Below, piece by piece: positions 60,518 through 64,000 of a DNA stretch of 64,000 nt. The DNA is from an uncultured Lachnospiraceae bacterium (lineage in GTDB: Bacteria; Bacillota; Clostridia; Lachnospirales; Lachnospiraceae), in NCBI GenBank assembly GCA_910579465.1, contig CAJTUB010000006.1, positions 148,540 to 212,539 of the forward strand, in the 5' to 3' direction. Position 1 is the first letter of the stretch; each line of letters opens with the position of its first letter. The notes below the pieces were generated by a model. That model was not told the DNA's origin, ran no database searches, and worked only from the letters and a program-made list of their open reading frames with translations. Made by a program: the position numbers and the translations under genes.

Positions 60518-60781
60518 TCACAAAAGCTCTGCTTTCTTTTCGATATATTCCTGCATACAGTCGGAAAACTCCCTGTCCGTATCCGCATACTGGAATTTCA
60601 CAACATAGTCCCCGACCTTCCCAAGATAGGGATTTTCTGTCCGGGAGAGATACTCCTGCGCCCGCCTCACGGCAGACAGCGCCGGGTCAGTCCGGAGCCT
60701 TGTCAAATCCGCAGCAGCTTCCCTGTCCGCTGTTTCGACCGGAGCCTCCCGGCATTCCCGCAATTCTTCCAGCGTAAGCAT
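60518..60781 (-). CDS. DUF6870-like small protein at the right end of the element
   Basis: 87 aa from ATG 60781. Sequence MLTLEELRECREAPVETADR and then RRAQEYLSRTENPYLGKVGD, VVKFQYADTDREFSDCMQEY resemble small DUF6870 proteins encoded just before serine recombinases in Lachnospiraceae mobile elements. The stop overlaps a GTG of recombinase 1. The frame continues upstream into the split subtilase, but this is junction readthrough: the small protein is entirely inside the element. Possible recombination accessory factor. Confidence 0.65.
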   Translation of the reverse strand: MLTLEELRECREAPVETADREAAADLTRLRTDPALSAVRRAQEYLSRTENPYLGKVGDYVVKFQYADTDREFSDCMQEYIEKKAELL

Positions 60782-60861
60782 GGCTCTTTTCCCCGCTTTA
60801 CTTTGTTCCTTCCTGTTATATCTATGTCCCTTCCGGATTGTCCTATTCCAGCGCCCGGCTG

Positions 60862-60905
60862 ACATTAAAATAACACCATCCCCCGTATCGAGAAAACCAA
60901 TCAGA
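60862..60905. other. Right element/chromosome junction (attR-like)
   Basis: Element sequence GACATTAAAATAACACCATC runs into CCCCC (60880-60884) and then the subtilase reading GTATCGAGAAAACC. With the left arm the half-site matches at 14 of 20 positions (G-CATT-N4-TAACAC). The central dinucleotide of the rebuilt attP falls on CC. Confidence 0.85.
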
Positions 60906-61276
60906 ACCCCTCTTCCATAAAGATTCGTGTACGGACTTTCCCGAAGCTGTAAGATTCCCGATGCCGCAAGCTCCTGTTCCGAAAGCAGACCGTAGCATTT
61001 CTGCATAATCCCGAAGGGATACTCCCTGCCTCCCTGCAGTTCCTCCGGATAGTAAAAGTATGCAAATGCCAGTCCCTCCGACACACGTCTGATACAAGAG
61101 GCATTTAAAAGAGCCCGCACTTCTTCATCGTTTCCCCGGTATGACACCCCAAAGCCTTTGTATGCGTCCGATGTAACCGCTTCGCTGCAAATTGCCATAC
61201 TGCACCTGAAAAAGCTGCTGCACTTATGTAACAACCCTTCCGGGTAAGTTCTCATTCGCGCGGCAGCTTCTGCCAT
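60884..61276 (-). pseudogene. 5' part of the S8 subtilase gene split by the eCIS element
   Basis: 131 codons from ATG 61276, weak RBS. It contains the subtilase N-terminal prodomain-like part (YYPEELQGGREYPFGIMQKC, ILQLRESPYTNLYGRGVLIG) and ends FLDT, where the catalytic Asp130 lies two residues from the break. The remainder of the protein lies at 36491-37942. The frame runs on by chance into the element. It follows the aminotransferase gene by 60 bp. Confidence 0.9.
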
Positions 61277-61336
61277 TTTCTTTTCTATTAGGATATGTGA
61301 CGCCGCCGCATTTGCGACAGCTCTGCTCCGCCTCCT

Positions 61337-62497
61337 CTATGCCCTGTGGCGCTCAATAAAGCGCTCCATACGGTCTAAGGCGGTCTTCAGCTGTTCGATG
61401 GAGTATGCGTAGGAAATCCTGAGAAAACCCTCGCCGCAGTCTCCGAACGCAGTTCCCGGCACAATCGCAAGCTTCTCTTCCTCCAGAAGCTTTGCTGCAA
61501 ACTCGTCCGAGGTCATACCGAGTCCCTTGATACTTGGGAACACATAAAACGCCCCGTACGGTTCAAAGCACTCCAGTCCCATTTCCCGCAGCCTTGCCAC
61601 CAGAAACCTCCTCCGCTTGTCATACGCATCGCGCATCATCCCGACATCCTGGTCCCCGTTTTTCAGTGCTTCCACCGCCGCATACTGGCTCGTGGTCGGC
61701 GCACACATAATTGCAAACTGATGTACCTTTATCATCTGCCGGATAATCTCTTCCGGTCCTACCGCATAACCCAGCCGCCAGCCGGTCATTGCATAGGACT
61801 TGGAAAAGCCGTTAATGACAATCGTGCGCTCCTTCATTCCCGGCATGGAGGCAATCGAAACATGGTTCCGCCCGTAGGTAAGCTCCGAATAGATTTCATC
61901 GGAAATTACGAACAGGTCCTTTTCTTCCACCACCTGCGCAATTTCCCGCAGGTCCTTTTCCTCCATGATCGCTCCGGTCGGATTGTTCGGGAACGGCATA
62001 ATCAAAATCTTCGTCTTATCGGTAATGGCATCTAAAAGTTCCTGCTTCGTTAAACGGAACTCGTTTTCCTCCTTTAACGCAATCGTCACCGGAACGCCGC
62101 CTGCCAGACTGACACACGGAACATAGGACACATAGCACGGCTCCGGAATCAGTACCTCATCCCCCGGGTCTACCATCGTACGCAACGCCGCATCAATTGC
62201 CTCACTGCCGCCTATCGTAACCAGAACGTCCTTATCCGGATAGTCCAGTGCATAACGACGCTTTAAATAGCGGCAGATTTCCTCCTTTAACTCCTTTAAC
62301 CCGGCATTCGAGGTATACACGGTTCTCCCCTTCTCCAAGGAATAAATTGCCTCCTCGCGGATGTGCCACGGCGTTTCAAAGTCCGGTTCTCCCACACCGA
62401 GGGAAATCGCATCCTTCATCTCGCTTACAATATCAAAAAACTTCCGGATTCCGGACGGCTTCATTACCTGTACCTTTTCATTTAACGGATTTCTCAC
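61337..62497 (-). CDS. PLP-dependent aminotransferase class I/II
   Basis: 386 aa from GTG 62497, overlapping the Lrp stop. Fold-type I: LGVGEPDFETPWHIREEA, PFPNNPTGAIMEE, VISDEIYSELTYG, Schiff-base Lys in INGFSKSYAMTGWRLGYAVG, and RISYAYSIEQL. Resembles the aspartate/aromatic aminotransferases (AspC/PatA type) of Clostridia. The specific amino acid is not determined. Paired with an Lrp-type regulator upstream, which probably controls it in response to an amino acid. Confidence 0.9.
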   Translation of the reverse strand: MRNPLNEKVQVMKPSGIRKFFDIVSEMKDAISLGVGEPDFETPWHIREEAIYSLEKGRTVYTSNAGLKELKEEICRYLKRRYALDYPDKDVLVTIGGSEAIDAALRTMVDPGDEVLIPEPCYVSYVPCVSLAGGVPVTIALKEENEFRLTKQELLDAITDKTKILIMPFPNNPTGAIMEEKDLREIAQVVEEKDLFVISDEIYSELTYGRNHVSIASMPGMKERTIVINGFSKSYAMTGWRLGYAVGPEEIIRQMIKVHQFAIMCAPTTSQYAAVEALKNGDQDVGMMRDAYDKRRRFLVARLREMGLECFEPYGAFYVFPSIKGLGMTSDEFAAKLLEEEKLAIVPGTAFGDCGEGFLRISYAYSIEQLKTALDRMERFIERHRA

Positions 62498-62979
62498 GGC
62501 GTCACCAGCATCCTTTCATCCGAGCTGCCCTCCGCAACAAGCGGAAGCCCGTGCTCTTTATATTTTTTTAATACAAAATGGGTTGCCGTACTTAACACTG
62601 CCTCCATCGGCGCAAGCTTTGAGGAAACAAAATTTGCCACCTCGCGCATACTTTTTCCTTCGATAATCACGGTCAGGTCAAAGCCGCCGGACATCAGATA
62701 CACCGACTCTACCTCATCATAACGATAAATCCGCTCTGCAATTTTATCAAAGCCCTGCCCACGCTGCGGTGTCACCTTTACCTCAATTAACGCCGTCACC
62801 CGCTCCTCGGTCGTCGCATCCCAGTTAATCAGCGTCGGATAGCCGCAGATGACATGCTCCTCCTCCAGACGCTTAATCTCCTCATGTACTTCCGTTTCTG
62901 TCATTCCAAGCATCTTTGCCAGATCGCTTTCCTGAATCTTGCTGTTTTTATCCAATGTCTTTAAAATCTCTTCCCGCAT
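62494..62979 (-). CDS. Lrp/AsnC-family regulator
   Basis: 161 aa. N-terminal winged helix: ILKTLDKNSKIQESDLAKML, VHEEIKRLEEEHVICGYPTL. C-terminal RAM (ACT-like) ligand domain: TALIEVKVTPQRG, VYLMSGGFDLTVIIEG, VLSTATHFVLKKYKEHG. Stop overlaps the start of the aminotransferase. Typical Lrp-type pair that senses an amino acid. Confidence 0.92.
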   Translation of the reverse strand: MREEILKTLDKNSKIQESDLAKMLGMTETEVHEEIKRLEEEHVICGYPTLINWDATTEERVTALIEVKVTPQRGQGFDKIAERIYRYDEVESVYLMSGGFDLTVIIEGKSMREVANFVSSKLAPMEAVLSTATHFVLKKYKEHGLPLVAEGSSDERMLVTP

Positions 62980-63047
62980 GCCTTCATTCTCCTTCTTTTT
63001 TTCTGCCCGCCCGGCATATACCTGTATTTTCTACGGGACAACGCCGG

Positions 63048-64000
63048 TTACAGCGCTCCCTGTGCTGACCCTTTCCCGCGCCTCTGTGCCATGACCCGCT
63101 CGTATTCCTCCACACGGTTTGGTTCCAGATACCGCACCTCTTCCCCGTTCCGTACGGCACGGTCCAGTCCCGGCACGGTCCTTCCAATCACCGCCGCAGG
63201 AATTTCCCTCTCCGCCAGCCGCTCACAAAGCCTGTTTCCGCGCTCCGTCAGAAACAAAAAGCAGCCTTCACACCGGAGCTGGTACGGATTCACATCAAAA
63301 TACTCACAGACCTCCACCGTTTCCTGCAAAACCGGAATGGCACGCAGCTCGATTTCCAGACCGCATTCCGCGTACTCCGCCAGCTCCCAGAGCGCTCCGA
63401 AAATGCCGCCCTCTGCCGCCGCATGAAGGTATACCGCACCTTCTGCCGCCGCAAGATATGCCTCCTCGTTTCCCTCTGCTTCTGTAAAAAGCTCTGCGGC
63501 ATGGGCAATAAACCGCTGCGGATAACGCTGTTCCAGCTCCTCCCGGAAGTGCCCTGCCAAAAGCGCCGTACCGCCCAGACCGCAATACTTTGTCATTACC
63601 ACGTCGAGCCCGGTATAGTCCTCCTGCCTGTCCGGGCAGCCTGCCGTCCCCTCCGGCACGGCTCCTGACATATGGAGCGAAACCACCGGCTCCGACACCA
63701 CTGCACTGACTGCCGTATGTCCACTGGTAATCTTAATCTGCTTCCTCTGCAGATAGTCACAACACTGCGCATACATCCTGCGGAGCTCTCTCTCGTCCAT
63801 CGTCTCCGGCACCGTAAGTGCTGCCGAAGCATACTGCGGCCTCGCTGCCTTTGCCGCCAGACTGTTTGCCGCGCGCACCGCCGCCAGATACGCCGTAGCA
63901 GCTCCTTCTCCGCATACGGTCTGCATGGCGCTAAACACCCCGGAGGCGCCTTTCTCCTGCTCCTGTACCGGCATTACCGGCATGTCCGCAGCCGCTCTCC
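63048..64000 (-). CDS. AIR synthase-related (HypE/PurM-like) protein, 5' end cut by window
   Basis: The frame stays open to the window edge. An internal ATG lies at 63983, but the preceding codons (RAAAD) suggest the gene starts further upstream. PurM/HypE-like C-terminal features: KITSGHTAVSAVVSEPVVSL, VVMTKYCGLGGTALLAGHF, GAVYLHAAAEGGIFGALWEL, CGLEIELRAIPVLQETVEVC. Function uncertain; the HypE-type fold binds ATP, and the family is often called hydrogenase maturation-like. A second metal role cannot be judged. Confidence 0.75.
   Translation of the reverse strand, partial: RAAADMPVMPVQEQEKGASGVFSAMQTVCGEGAATAYLAAVRAANSLAAKAARPQYASAALTVPETMDERELRRMYAQCCDYLQRKQIKITSGHTAVSAVVSEPVVSLHMSGAVPEGTAGCPDRQEDYTGLDVVMTKYCGLGGTALLAGHFREELEQRYPQRFIAHAAELFTEAEGNEEAYLAAAEGAVYLHAAAEGGIFGALWELAEYAECGLEIELRAIPVLQETVEVCEYFDVNPYQLRCEGCFLFLTERGNRLCERLAEREIPAAVIGRTVPGLDRAVRNGEEVRYLEPNRVEEYERVMAQRRGKGSAQGAL

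Larger units (their letters stand above)
37943..60883. mobile_element. 22.9-kb integrative element carrying an eCIS, effector and three serine recombinases
   Basis: Boundaries come from the interrupted subtilase: removing 37943-60883 restores an in-frame gene with codons GAT ACG GGC ATT AAT. Contents on the minus strand: DUF6870-like small gene, three serine recombinases, then ~18 kb of eCIS genes, HTH regulator and DUF4157 effector. There are no conjugation, replication, capsid, portal or terminase genes. The joined ends give an attP-like inverted repeat (arms G-CATT-N4-TAACAC) with a CC dinucleotide at its centre. Interpretation: a large-serine-recombinase element whose only cargo is an injection system; mobilisation would need a helper. 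Confidence 0.88.

Noticed and set aside
60518..61276. A single 252-aa gene
   Set aside because: Its first 131 codons are the subtilase 5' end, and the rest is element sequence past the att junction; it is a chimera.
1..64000. CRISPR arrays, tRNA or rRNA genes
   Set aside because: No spaced direct-repeat array, cloverleaf or rRNA sequence was seen by eye.

Overview
The window looks like chromosome from a Lachnospiraceae-type clostridium (Clostridia cluster XIVa). This rests on gene content and style only: AGGAGG ribosome sites before most genes, moderate GC, a LytTR/GHKL pair, a TM1266-type regulator, a Gx transporter next to a NusG-domain-II protein, FeoAB, QueH and Csp-like subtilases. No rRNA or tRNA gene was seen, so I do not name a genus.

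Layout. 1-3.0 kb: minus-strand operon of TM1266-type regulator, LytTR regulator, GHKL kinase and a truncated ABC exporter. 3-7.4 kb: a shortened NlpC/P60 protein, a lipoprotein and a secreted subtilase with a phospholipase-like tail. 7.9-13.8 kb: asnB, then divergently a FliD-like protein and a large subtilase with an Ig-like domain. 13.8-20.8 kb: Gx transporter and NusG-II protein, a MacB-type ABC system with two accessory membrane proteins behind an operator of 11-bp direct repeats, and a CE15-like esterase. 21.2-23.5 kb: an AAA ATPase plus TOPRIM pair resembling an anti-phage system. 23.6-36.4 kb: housekeeping and surface genes (cytidylate kinase-like, DHH phosphoesterase, Ig-repeat protein, SpoIIQ-like protein, MerR plus serine hydrolase, feoAB, queH, hisC, orphan response regulator).

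36.5-61.3 kb is the main discovery. A 22,941-bp element (37,943-60,883) is inserted in a subtilase gene. Its two halves, 36,491-37,942 and 60,884-61,276, rejoin in frame into one 614-codon gene exactly at the Asp-Thr-Gly active-site motif. The element encodes an extracellular contractile injection system (eCIS): sheath, tubes, hub, split spike, PAAR-like tip, gp25, two baseplate J-like proteins, tail terminator and AAA ATPase. It also encodes a small HTH regulator, a DUF4157 effector whose C-terminus has the signature of an M35 (aspzincin) metallopeptidase, and three overlapping serine recombinases. The ends, joined as a circle, form an attP-like inverted repeat centred on a GG/CC dinucleotide, as expected for a large serine recombinase. 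The window therefore appears to show an eCIS with its effector and its own integration machinery as one mobile unit.

61.3-64 kb returns to chromosome: an aminotransferase, an Lrp/AsnC regulator and an AIR-synthase-like protein cut by the window end. Almost everything from 36.5 kb to the end is on the minus strand. Coordinates, motifs, starts and junctions were read by eye; family names come from recognition, with no database search behind them.
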